Virus record (IMG/VR): IMGVR_UViG_3300048136_000075
Span: 1-37,022 of that record
Strand: one strand, 5' to 3'
Length of the DNA: 37,022 bases
Source: a virus
The notes under the pieces were generated by a model. That model did not search any database, was not told the origin of the DNA, and worked only from the letters and a program-made list of their open reading frames with translations. Each line of letters opens with the position of its first letter. The stretch's first letter is position 1. Shown here one piece after another: positions 17,041 to 26,100 of the stretch. The translations under genes and the position numbers were made by a program.

Positions 17041-17922
17041 ATGCCTATAAGAAGAGTAGGTGGAATAACAAACGTATCGTCAATCAGTGGCTTTGGTTCT
17101 GGCACCAAAGTCAAGCGCGTCACTGTTGGTAGACCTATCAGTAATGTCGTACAAAATATTGGTGCGAATATTAAGACCTTTGATGGTCTTGGTGATATTC
17201 CTAGCATTGAAGAGTTAAAACTAGGCGAGATCGGTATAAATACTCAGGACGGCAAACTCTATATTAAACGAGAGTATGACGGTGGTATTCAAACGATTGT
17301 AGAAATTGGCGCTGTGGGCGACGACAGTCTTGCTGCGACAACTACATTCAACGCATACATCTTTACATCCGATGGGACGTTAGAAGTTATTTCGGGCGCA
17401 GACGATGCGGGCAACATACTACAGTATGATCCAGACCCTAACAGCCCATCAAGAATTCAAGTATATCTCAACGGTGTCTTACTCCATCAAGGAATAGACT
17501 ACGTTGCGAATGACGGGAGCACGATCTCCCTAACACATATTGTAGGTGAAGAACAAGTCGTTCAAGTAGCTGCCTACAATTCAACTGGCGTTTCTTTTGG
17601 AAACGACCTCATCATAGATGATCATTTCGCCTTTATCGTAGGCACTAACGAGGAAACTCGTTTTTATCATAATGGTACTGATACTATTATTAAACACTTA
17701 GGGTTTAACGATAGTCAGTTCAAGATACAGTATCAAAATGACGACAAACTTATCATGGACGACGCGGGAGTTCAACTTCTTGGTAATTATACCTTGAACG
17801 GGCAACCAGTGACAAGTCAAACAGAAGTAGATGCACTAAACGCGAGAATAGATTCTCTAGACAGTGATCTGCAGGAAGTTATCGAACTATTGCAAGAGTT
17901 ACTTCAGTTTAGACAGTCGTAA
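17041..17922 (+). CDS. Fibre/adaptor protein with coiled-coil C-terminus
   Basis: This encodes 293 residues from ATG at 17041, with AGGTG five bases upstream. The N-terminus (MPIRRVGGITNVSSISGFGS) is rich in Gly, Arg and Val. Around residues 57-75 is LKLGEIGINTQDGKLYIKRE, a phage-fibre segment known from many tail fibre N-termini. Residues about 100-175 hold a beta domain with VYLNGVLLHQGIDYVANDGS, which recurs in diverged form in the proteins at 18000 and 18409. A segment with NGTDTIIKHLGFNDSQFKI follows, and the last about 35 residues (VDALNARIDSLDSDLQEVIE) form a coiled coil that should trimerise. The gene ends 33 bases before a late promoter. The role is probably a short fibre or connector. 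Confidence 0.75.
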   Translation: MPIRRVGGITNVSSISGFGSGTKVKRVTVGRPISNVVQNIGANIKTFDGLGDIPSIEELKLGEIGINTQDGKLYIKREYDGGIQTIVEIGAVGDDSLAATTTFNAYIFTSDGTLEVISGADDAGNILQYDPDPNSPSRIQVYLNGVLLHQGIDYVANDGSTISLTHIVGEEQVVQVAAYNSTGVSFGNDLIIDDHFAFIVGTNEETRFYHNGTDTIIKHLGFNDSQFKIQYQNDDKLIMDDAGVQLLGNYTLNGQPVTSQTEVDALNARIDSLDSDLQEVIELLQELLQFRQS

Positions 17923-17954
17923 AAATAAAAAATACTCTTTGAACTCGTTTTTAA

Positions 17955-17962
17955 TATAAATA
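17955..17962 (+). promoter_or_regulatory. T4-type late promoter (TATAAATA)
   Basis: This is an exact TATAAATA octamer in an A/T-rich gap, 38 bases before the ATG at 18000. It would drive the small fibre-domain gene and, by read-through, the two large fibre genes at 18409 and 23117. No clear terminator precedes it, so transcripts from upstream may also enter. Confidence 0.75.
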
Positions 17963-17999
17963 AAAACAGTATATTAATCAGACGTAGTATTCCAAAGAT

Positions 18000-18359
18000 A
18001 TGATCAATAATAAATCCTTCAATAGGGTACTTGCCGAAAGTCTCTTTAACTTGGCCAAACAAAAACAAGAACAAGTTACCGCAACACCCGGCCAAGAAAC
18101 TCAGTTATTCGACCTTATCGAAGGTACCTCCTCATCAACCAATGAGCGCACTGTCATTCCTGAAGCACAGTCTATCATTGCCCCAGGCGACACCGCAGTA
18201 TTTACTTTGAATGGTACCCCAACTCGTGATGATTTAATTGATGTCTGGGTTAACGATGTTCTTCAGCATCCTGAAGAAATCTATGAAACAATTGAGAATA
18301 CTATACAATTTTTTGAGATCCCTCCGCAAGGAACGGACATCTACATTAAATTTCGTTAG
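18000..18359 (+). CDS. Small fibre-domain protein
   Basis: This encodes 119 residues from ATG at 18000. The first about 30 residues (MINNKSFNRVLAESLFNLAK, then QKQEQ) are helical and polar. Residues about 58-119 carry a compact beta domain: APGDTAVFTLNGTPTRDDLI, VWVNDVLQHPEEIYE, ending DIYIKFR. The same layout (a VNxVLQ-type strand, a turn with Y, and a closing VxIxF strand) occurs in the proteins at 17041 and near the end of the 18409 product. The gene lies directly behind a late promoter and 49 bases before a giant fibre gene. It may cap or nucleate those fibres, or be an adaptor; no function is established. Confidence 0.7.
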   Translation: MINNKSFNRVLAESLFNLAKQKQEQVTATPGQETQLFDLIEGTSSSTNERTVIPEAQSIIAPGDTAVFTLNGTPTRDDLIDVWVNDVLQHPEEIYETIENTIQFFEIPPQGTDIYIKFR

Positions 18360-18365
18360 TATATT

Positions 18366-18384
18366 ATTAAACGTTTAATTTCAA
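18366..18384 (+). promoter_or_regulatory. Leader motif ATTAAACGTTTAAT-TTCAA (copy 2)
   Basis: A perfect 14-base palindrome (ATTAAACGTTTAAT, 18366-18379) followed by TTCAA lies 24 bases before the ATG at 18409. It resembles the sequence at 9458-9475, which lies at almost the same distance from the tetrad-repeat gene. Confidence 0.4.
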
Positions 18385-18408
18385 ACCACTAACCTAGGAG
18401 ATTACCTA

Positions 18409-21400
18409 ATGGCATTTAGGCAAATTAAATCACCTGCTCTGGCCGATAAGGCCGTCATCAATACAAAACTTGATGAGAGCGCGGTACAGGGGCAAGCCGA
18501 ACTACAGGGAATGGTTAACCCTGCAGATTGTTTTACCCTATTGTACGATGTAGGTTCAGACTCACTTAAGAAAATTGGCGCAGATGACTTCATCGCATCG
18601 TTCTCTACGGACGACATCGCTGAAGGCACTGAAACAAATTCATCTAAGTACTTCACTGACGCACGTGCTAAAGAAGCAGTCGCACAAGATATCGCAGACG
18701 CGGTAGCAACTGAATCTTCACGCGCATCAGCTGCTGAAACTCTACTACAACAAAACATCGACGCAGAAGAAGCGGCACGTATCGCTGCTGATGCGACTCT
18801 AACTGCGGATCTAGCTGCAGAAGTTACACGTGCTACTGCGCGTGAAGATGCAATTGAACTTGCATACCAAACTGCAGACTCAGCTCTAACCACTCGTATT
18901 GACAACATTGTTAGCAATACTGATCCAGCTGCTCTAGATTCACTTGCAGAAATCGTTACTGCGTTCCAAAACGCAGACAGCGTTCTAACTGCATCAACAA
19001 TCGCAAACTCAACAGCAATCACAAATGAAGTTACACGTGCAACTACTGCAGAAGCTGATCTACAAAGTCAGATCACTGCAGAAGTTACTGCTCGTACTTC
19101 AGGCGACACTGCACTTCAAACTGCACTTAATACAGAAGAATCTGCTCGTATCGCTGCTGACAACGCATTGGACGCTCGACTAACTACAGAAGAAGGCAAT
19201 GTAGATACTCTACAATCTGGCCTTGCTGCTGAGATCGTTCGTGCAACTGCTGCTGAAGCGGTTAATGCTCAAGCAATTCAAGACGAAGAAGATCGTGCAA
19301 CAGCGGCAGAAGCTGCAAACGCACAGTCTATCCAAGATGAGATCTCTGCACGTGCAACTGCTGACACTCAAGTCCGCACTGACATGACTGCATTGATTAA
19401 CTCTGGTGACGCTGCAACTCTAGTATCTGCAAAAGCACACGACGATCTATTGATCGGCGATGCAACTGTAGATGGTACTACAGGAAACACAGTAACTGCT
19501 CGTATCGCATCTGCAGAAGCTGCATCTAAGTCACACGCTGACTCAGGTGTTGCGGCAGAAGAAGCTGCACGTATTGCAGGCGACTCTGACCTACAAGCAG
19601 GTCTTGACGCTGAAATCGCACGTGCTACTGCAGCAGAAGGCGTACTAACATCTGACCTAGCGGCAGAAGTTACTCGTGCAACTGGTGTTGAAGCAGGTCT
19701 ACGTACTGACGTTGACGCGGTTCAGTCACAAGTTACAACAATCCTTGGTGCTTCACCAGAAACTCTAGATACACTAGAAGAGATCGTTGCTGCATTTGAA
19801 GATGCGGATTCAGACATCTCTGCACTAGTATCATCTAACACTACTGCTATTTCAACAGAGGCATCTGTACGCGCTTCTGCTGATACTGCACTACAAAACG
19901 CGATTAACGCAGAAGCGGCAACTCGTGGTACTGCAGACGCAGGTTTACAGACTCAGATTGACAACATCACTCTAGATTATGTCAATGCTGACTCAGACGT
20001 ACTATTCGCTGCAAAAGCATACACTGACCAAGAAGCAGATCTACATCAAGCGGCTGCAATCGCACACGCTGATGCACAAGATGCTGCCCTAATCGGTGAC
20101 GCAACAGTAGACGGAACTGTCGGTAACACTGTTACTGCACGTATCCTAACTGCTAAGCAAGAAGCGAATGACTTCACTACTGCACAGGTTACTGCAGAAG
20201 CAGCAACTCGTTCAGCGGCAGACGACGCACTTTCTCTACGCACTACTGCGCTAGAAGGTGAGATGGATGCGGTTGAGGCACTAGCTGCACAGAACGAAAC
20301 AGATCTACGTGCAGAAGAAGTTGCACGTGCTGCTGGCGATGCGACTCTACAGTCTAACATCGACTCAGAAGTAACTGCTCGTACTAACGCAGACACTGCA
20401 CTACAGAACAACATTGATGCAGAAGCAACAACTCGTGCGAACGCTGATTCAGACCTAACAGCATCACTTGCAGCAGAAGTTGCTCGTGCTACTGGTATCG
20501 AAGGTGGTCTACGCACAGACGTTAACACAAACACTGCTGCAATCGCACAGAACGCAGCTGACCTAACGGTTGAAGTTACACGTGCACAAGCGGCAGAAGC
20601 GGCTAATGCACAGGCAATCGCTGACGAAACTACTCGCGCTCTTGGCGTTGAGGGTGGTCTACGTACAGATGTTGATGCCGTAACTACACGTGTTGACCAC
20701 ATCGTTGGTACATCACCAGAAACTCTAGACACACTACAAGAAATCGTTGCTGCATTCGAAGACGCAGACTCAGATCTACAGAATGTTATTTCTGCAAACT
20801 CTGGTCGTTTGACTGTCAACGAAGGCGATATCGATGCTCTTGAAGTACGTGCATCTGACCTAGAAGGTCGTGCAACATCACTAGAAGGTCGTGCAACTGC
20901 TCTAGAAACAGAACAGACTCTACAAGGTGGTCGTCTAACAGTTAACGAAGCAGACATCGACGCTCTAGAAGCGAAGATTGGTTCTTCTGACGAAACTCTA
21001 GACACAACTGCGCAGACTCTAACTGGTGCGATCAACGAAGTACACGCTGAAACAGACGTTAACACTGCTGGTCTTGCAGCTGCTGTTGCACGTGCTGATG
21101 CAGACTCAGACGCACTTGCTGCTGAGATCTCAACACGTACTCTAGAAGACTCTGCAATCCGTTCTGAGTTCGCTGCGGCAGATGTCGTAGTAACTAACGC
21201 GTACATCGCGGCAGACGCTGTAGTCAAGTCAGAGGCGGCGACAGACGCTACTACTAAGGCAGACACTGCAGAAGCAAATGCTAAGACTTACGCAGACGGC
21301 ATCGTTGCAAACGAAGCTACTCTACGTGAGAACGCAGATAACGTCCTAGACGGTAAGATCGCTACAGAAACAAATGCACGTCAAGTTGCTGACAACGCTC

Positions 21401-23034
21401 TAGACTCACGTCTAACGGTTGTTGAAGGCGAAATGACTGCAACACAAACAGCTGCTGGCGTTAACGCTGACGGCACTTACGCAACTCCATCCGGCACTAA
21501 CTACATCAATCTATCTACATCTCTTGCAGATGCAGACCAGAAGTTGGACGCGGCAATCAAGGCAGTCGATACAGGTCGACTATCTGCTGAGTCTTCACTA
21601 CAGGCACAGATTGATGCAGAAGAAGCTGCTCGTATCGCTGGTGATTCAGATCTAACTGCATCTCTAGCGGCAGAAGTTGCCCGTGCAACTGCTGCTGAAG
21701 TTGCTAACGCAGGCGACATCGCAACTAACGCTGCGGCAATCGCTGCTGAATCAACTCGTGCGCAAACTGCAGAAGCAGATCTACAGTCACAGGTTGACTT
21801 CATCAAGTCAAACACTGACTCTGCTGCACTAGACTCACTAACAGAAATCGTTGCTGCTTTCCAATCTGCAGACGGTACTCTAACAGGTCTAGTATCACAG
21901 AACCAAACTGACATCGCGGCTAACGCTGCGGCGATTGCAACTGAAACTTCAACTCGTATCGCAGAAGACACTGCAATTCGTGGTGAGTTCGCAGCTGCTG
22001 ACGTAATCCTACAAGCTGCAGTAGACACTAAGGTATCTAAGGCTGGCGACACAATGACTGGTGTCCTTAACATGGGCAACAACAAGGTCGTTGCAGTTGC
22101 TAACGGTACCGATGCTACAGACGCAGTTAACAAGGGTCAGTTGGACGCAGGTCTTGCTGCACAACACATCTCTGTATTCTCAACAGATAATCTAACTGAA
22201 GGTAGTAACGAATACTTTACTCCAGCACGTGCTCGTGCTTCAATCTCTGTCACAGACGTAGACGGTGAAGGCGACGTATCTTACAACAGTTCAACAGGTG
22301 TTCTATCAGTATCAACTGGTAAGGCATTCGTTGAGTTGGAAGACGTTACTGATTCATCTCTAGGTACTGCAAAAGCAGGATTTGTTGCTCGTGTCCGTAC
22401 TGACGGTACTGGTATCGAACTTGTTGATCCAACACAACTTCAGTTCAATGACGCACAACGTCAAACACTAAACGGTGACGGTTCACAAACAGTATTTGCA
22501 CTAGATTTCGCAACTACTAACCAGAACTCGTTCGTGTTTGTTGGTGGTGTCATTCAGGATCCAACAACTCACTACACAATCGATGGTCCTAATCAGACAA
22601 TCACATTCACTTCTGCTATCCCAGTTGGCACACAGGCGGTTGTAATCGCTCAGTCTACTAACTCGGTTGGTGTCCTAGATCCTAAGTCTGTTGGTGTTGA
22701 AACACTAGCTGACGAAGTCAAGGCATTCATTCAGGGTGAAGACGTATCTGTAGGTACATCTGCAACTGTAGTATCTTCGTTCGATTCAACTGTTCACCGT
22801 TCTGCTAAGTTCATCGTAACTGTAGATCTAGGTGGTCAGCACGAAGTTCGTGAGTGCATGGTAATCCATGACGGAACATCTGCATATATAACAGAGTACG
22901 GCATCGTTTATACAGGCGCAAGTCTACTAGGCGACACCGACGTTCAAATGACAAATGGTTCAGTAGAACTAACATACACAGCTGTAAGTGCTGGTGCAAC
23001 CGTTAAGGTCACTGCTACTTACGTTGACGTATAA
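18409..23034 (+). CDS. Long coiled-coil tail fibre protein
   Basis: This encodes 1,541 residues from ATG at 18409, with TAGGAG at 18395-18400 eight bases upstream. The N-terminus (MAFRQIKSPALADKAVINTK) is a fibre-attachment type seen in marine T4-type phages, followed by FSTDDIAEGTETNSSKYFTD. Residues about 85-1210 are an Ala/Glu/Asp/Arg/Thr-rich coiled coil built of 18-residue units (LQxxIDAExARATAAExx) with four copies of the LDxLxEIVxAFxxAD motif. From about residue 1220 come fibre modules: MTGVLNMGNNKVVAVANGTD, STDNLTEGSNEYFTPARARA, FVFVGGVIQDPTTHYTIDG, and a C-terminal domain with HRSAKFIVTVDLGGQHEVRE and TAYITEYG-like sequence that is common at the ends of such fibres. It should trimerise. 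It is shorter than, and related to, the downstream giant gene. Confidence 0.85.
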   Translation: MAFRQIKSPALADKAVINTKLDESAVQGQAELQGMVNPADCFTLLYDVGSDSLKKIGADDFIASFSTDDIAEGTETNSSKYFTDARAKEAVAQDIADAVATESSRASAAETLLQQNIDAEEAARIAADATLTADLAAEVTRATAREDAIELAYQTADSALTTRIDNIVSNTDPAALDSLAEIVTAFQNADSVLTASTIANSTAITNEVTRATTAEADLQSQITAEVTARTSGDTALQTALNTEESARIAADNALDARLTTEEGNVDTLQSGLAAEIVRATAAEAVNAQAIQDEEDRATAAEAANAQSIQDEISARATADTQVRTDMTALINSGDAATLVSAKAHDDLLIGDATVDGTTGNTVTARIASAEAASKSHADSGVAAEEAARIAGDSDLQAGLDAEIARATAAEGVLTSDLAAEVTRATGVEAGLRTDVDAVQSQVTTILGASPETLDTLEEIVAAFEDADSDISALVSSNTTAISTEASVRASADTALQNAINAEAATRGTADAGLQTQIDNITLDYVNADSDVLFAAKAYTDQEADLHQAAAIAHADAQDAALIGDATVDGTVGNTVTARILTAKQEANDFTTAQVTAEAATRSAADDALSLRTTALEGEMDAVEALAAQNETDLRAEEVARAAGDATLQSNIDSEVTARTNADTALQNNIDAEATTRANADSDLTASLAAEVARATGIEGGLRTDVNTNTAAIAQNAADLTVEVTRAQAAEAANAQAIADETTRALGVEGGLRTDVDAVTTRVDHIVGTSPETLDTLQEIVAAFEDADSDLQNVISANSGRLTVNEGDIDALEVRASDLEGRATSLEGRATALETEQTLQGGRLTVNEADIDALEAKIGSSDETLDTTAQTLTGAINEVHAETDVNTAGLAAAVARADADSDALAAEISTRTLEDSAIRSEFAAADVVVTNAYIAADAVVKSEAATDATTKADTAEANAKTYADGIVANEATLRENADNVLDGKIATETNARQVADNALDSRLTVVEGEMTATQTAAGVNADGTYATPSGTNYINLSTSLADADQKLDAAIKAVDTGRLSAESSLQAQIDAEEAARIAGDSDLTASLAAEVARATAAEVANAGDIATNAAAIAAESTRAQTAEADLQSQVDFIKSNTDSAALDSLTEIVAAFQSADGTLTGLVSQNQTDIAANAAAIATETSTRIAEDTAIRGEFAAADVILQAAVDTKVSKAGDTMTGVLNMGNNKVVAVANGTDATDAVNKGQLDAGLAAQHISVFSTDNLTEGSNEYFTPARARASISVTDVDGEGDVSYNSSTGVLSVSTGKAFVELEDVTDSSLGTAKAGFVARVRTDGTGIELVDPTQLQFNDAQRQTLNGDGSQTVFALDFATTNQNSFVFVGGVIQDPTTHYTIDGPNQTITFTSAIPVGTQAVVIAQSTNSVGVLDPKSVGVETLADEVKAFIQGEDVSVGTSATVVSSFDSTVHRSAKFIVTVDLGGQHEVRECMVIHDGTSAYITEYGIVYTGASLLGDTDVQMTNGSVELTYTAVSAGATVKVTATYVDV

Positions 23035-23062
23035 TATATTATAATTTCTAAATCATAACTTC

Positions 23063-23085
23063 GGGGGGAGAATCAGTCTCCCCCC
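23063..23085 (+). terminator. Strong G-C hairpin between the two fibre genes
   Basis: GGGGGGAGA (23063-23071) pairs perfectly with TCTCCCCCC (23077-23085) around the loop ATCAG. It begins 29 bases after the stop at 23034. No T-run follows (ATTCCTCAC), so it may be a weak or factor-aided terminator, an RNA-stability or processing element, or an attenuator that reduces expression of the giant gene. Confidence 0.55.
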
Positions 23086-23116
23086 ATTCCTCACATAGCC
23101 AAAAAAGGTATAAGCA

Positions 23117-26100
23117 ATGAGTACTAGCAAAAAGTTTAGGATTCAGAACGGCGTTGACGTAACAGGTGAATTAACCGTCAATGATGTCGTTATAATCCGA
23201 GCTGATGGTACTATCGTTGCCGGAGCCATCGCAGACGCAGTCGCATCTCTAGTAGATGAAGGCGCACTCACTGGTTCAGGCAGTTCTATCATCGACTCAG
23301 ATTCACAAATTTTCATAGATGTAAACAGTAACACAGTTGCAATCGCATCTGAAACCGCTACACGTATTTCAGACATTGCAAATCTACAAACTCAGATTGA
23401 CTCACTAGGAGTTAACGCTGACACTCAAGCAGAAGTAGATTCACTACAATCTCAAATCGACTCCATCGTAGGTGCTTCACCAGAAACTCTAGACACTCTT
23501 GTCGAGATCGTTTCCGCTTTCGAAGGTGCAGATAGTGACATTCAAGCACTTCTTGCTGCAAACTCCTCATCGTTAAGTGCAAACACTGCCGCTATCGGCG
23601 TTGAAACCACTCAACGTATTGCGGGAGACGTAACTCTACAACAGAACCTTGATGCAGAAGTAACTCGTGCAACTGCGGCAGAACAAGTAAACGCTGCGGC
23701 GATTGCTGCTGAAGCTGCAACACGTGGTGCCGCTGTAAGCGCACTACAGGCATCACAGTTCACATATAACGACAGCGACGGTTGGACAGGGAATCTAATT
23801 CCATCTGCAGACAACCAGTACGCACTTGGTTCACCAGATCGCGTATGGAAAGATCTATACATCGGTCCTGGCTCTCTATACATTAACGGAACCAAGATTC
23901 TAGAAGACAACAGCGGTACAATCACTATGTACGCAGACGCAGGTCAGAACCTGTCGTTCGGCGCAACGGGTGGTGGTAATATTGATCTGAATGCTGGCGA
24001 CGAAAGTGTCCAGTTGAAGTCAGATCTTGTAATGTCTGTTGGCGAAACAATTTCTACAGTCGGCGGTGCACCAACTAAGTTTGGTGGTGATGTTGACATG
24101 GGTACTCATCAAGTTTCTAACTTGGGTGCTCCAGTAGATCCTTCAGACGCTGCAACTAAGGAATACGTTGACGGTCTAAACGCACAGGGTACAATCTCTG
24201 GCGATAAGGTGTTCGAAGATAACGTAACTATTCAAGGGAATCTATCCGTTGAAGGCACGACTACGACACTAGACACACAGACGTTGACCGTAGCTGATAA
24301 TATCATCGATCTAAACAGCAATGTTTCTACAGGTGTCCCAACACTTAACGCTGGTATTCGTATCATGCGTGGTGATGAACCTGCAGTTCAACTACGTTGG
24401 AACGAACTAGAAGATCGTTGGGAAGTATACGACGGTGTTACTGCAACTCCAATCGCAGTAGAAAGTTCAGATGTTATCCCAGAAGGTTCTAACAACCTAT
24501 TCTTCACAGTAGTTCGTGCTCGTGATGCAGTATCTCAAGACATCGCTGATGCAGTCGCTGCAGAAGCAGCATCTCGTGGTGCGGCAATCGACGCAGAGAT
24601 CGCTCGTGCGACATCTGCAGAGGCACAACTTGCAGCAGACATCGTTGCAGAAGCAACAGCACGTGCAAACGCTGATTCGGATGAAACTGCGGCACGTATT
24701 TCTGCTGACGCAACTTTACAGTCTGCAATTGATACAGAACAAGCTGCACGTATTGCGGCAGATCTGAATGAAGTTCAAACACGTCAAGCAGCAATCGATG
24801 ATCTACAAGCACAGTTGAACTCTGTAACTGGTAGTGACCTATCAAGCATTCAATCACAGATTGACGCAATCGTAGGTACGTCTCCAGAGACACTAGACAC
24901 AATTCAAGAAGTTGTGGCTGCATTCGAAGGCGCAGACAGTGATCTTACAAGTCTAATCACAGGCAACTCTTCTACTATTACAGCAGTAAACCAGTCATTG
25001 ACTCAAGAAGTCGCTGATCGTACATTCGCTGTAGCGGCAGAAAAGCAACAACGTGAAGATGCGGACTCAGATCTACAAAGTGCAATCGATTCACTTAGCG
25101 CAACAGTATCATCTAATAACGCGGCGAAGACAAGTGCAATTTCAACCGAAACTGCAGCACGTATCGCTGGAGATGAAGGTGAGGCGGCAGCACGTGAAGC
25201 GGCAATCACTGCAGAAGCGACTGCTCGTGTTGCGGGTGACGCAACAGTACAGGCAGCAGTAGACGCAGAAGTTGCTCGCGCAACAGCGGCTGAACAAGCA
25301 AACGCATCTGCAATCTCTGCAGAAGAAACACGTGCTCTAGCGGCAGAAGCAGATCTACAAAATCAGATTAACCAAGTTGAAGCAACTGGTGCAACACACC
25401 CATTGTTCTCTACATTGGCAGATCTACCAGACGCATCCGCTAATCACGGCATGTTTGCACACGTCCACGCAGAGGGTGCTGCATACTTTGCACACGCTGG
25501 TCAGTGGGTTAAGTTGGCAAACTTCTCAGATCTAGACGGTATTGATCTATCAAGCATCCAATCTCAGATTGATGCGATTGTTGGTTCATCTCCAGAAACT
25601 TTGGATACACTACAAGAAATCGTAGCTGCATTCGAAAGTGCTGATGGTGATCTACAGGCGTTGATGACTGCAAACTCGACTGCAATCTCAACACTAGACG
25701 CATTCGTTGGTGACGGTGATCCTGTAAACTTAGTGTCTATGGACGCTGGTGATTGGATCAAGCTTACTAATGCAGACGATGATGGCACATTTGAGTCAAA
25801 CAATGCCGCAAACAATCCTTCGCCTAACATTCTTGAACTAACAAGCACTCAAGCAAGGTTTGGATATCAAACAGTCCATCTTTCAGCAAATACAACATAT
25901 ACACTTTCATTTAAGGTTAGTGGAACCAACTTCCAAATAGCGGGAGAAGGTGGATTTAATATTAATATAATGAAAGAAGGAACCCCAGTATGGCCAGCCA
26001 CTTCGTCAAACTACATTGATAATGCAAGCTTTGATTTTTATTTGGGTGGAGAAGGCGAGCAGACCTATACTTTCTACAATGATGTAGAACAAGACGCTAG

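Noticed and set aside
17923-17954. Terminator between the gene ending at 17922 and the late promoter
   Set aside because: The A- and T-rich stretches do not form a convincing stem, so I do not call one.
18402-22133. Long minus-strand open frames (18402-19022, 20046-21266, 21501-22133)
   Set aside because: They mirror the coiled-coil fibre gene. Repetitive GCN, GAN and CGT codons leave the opposite frame free of stops, giving Ala/Ser/Val/Arg-rich low-complexity products with no plausible start signals or domains.
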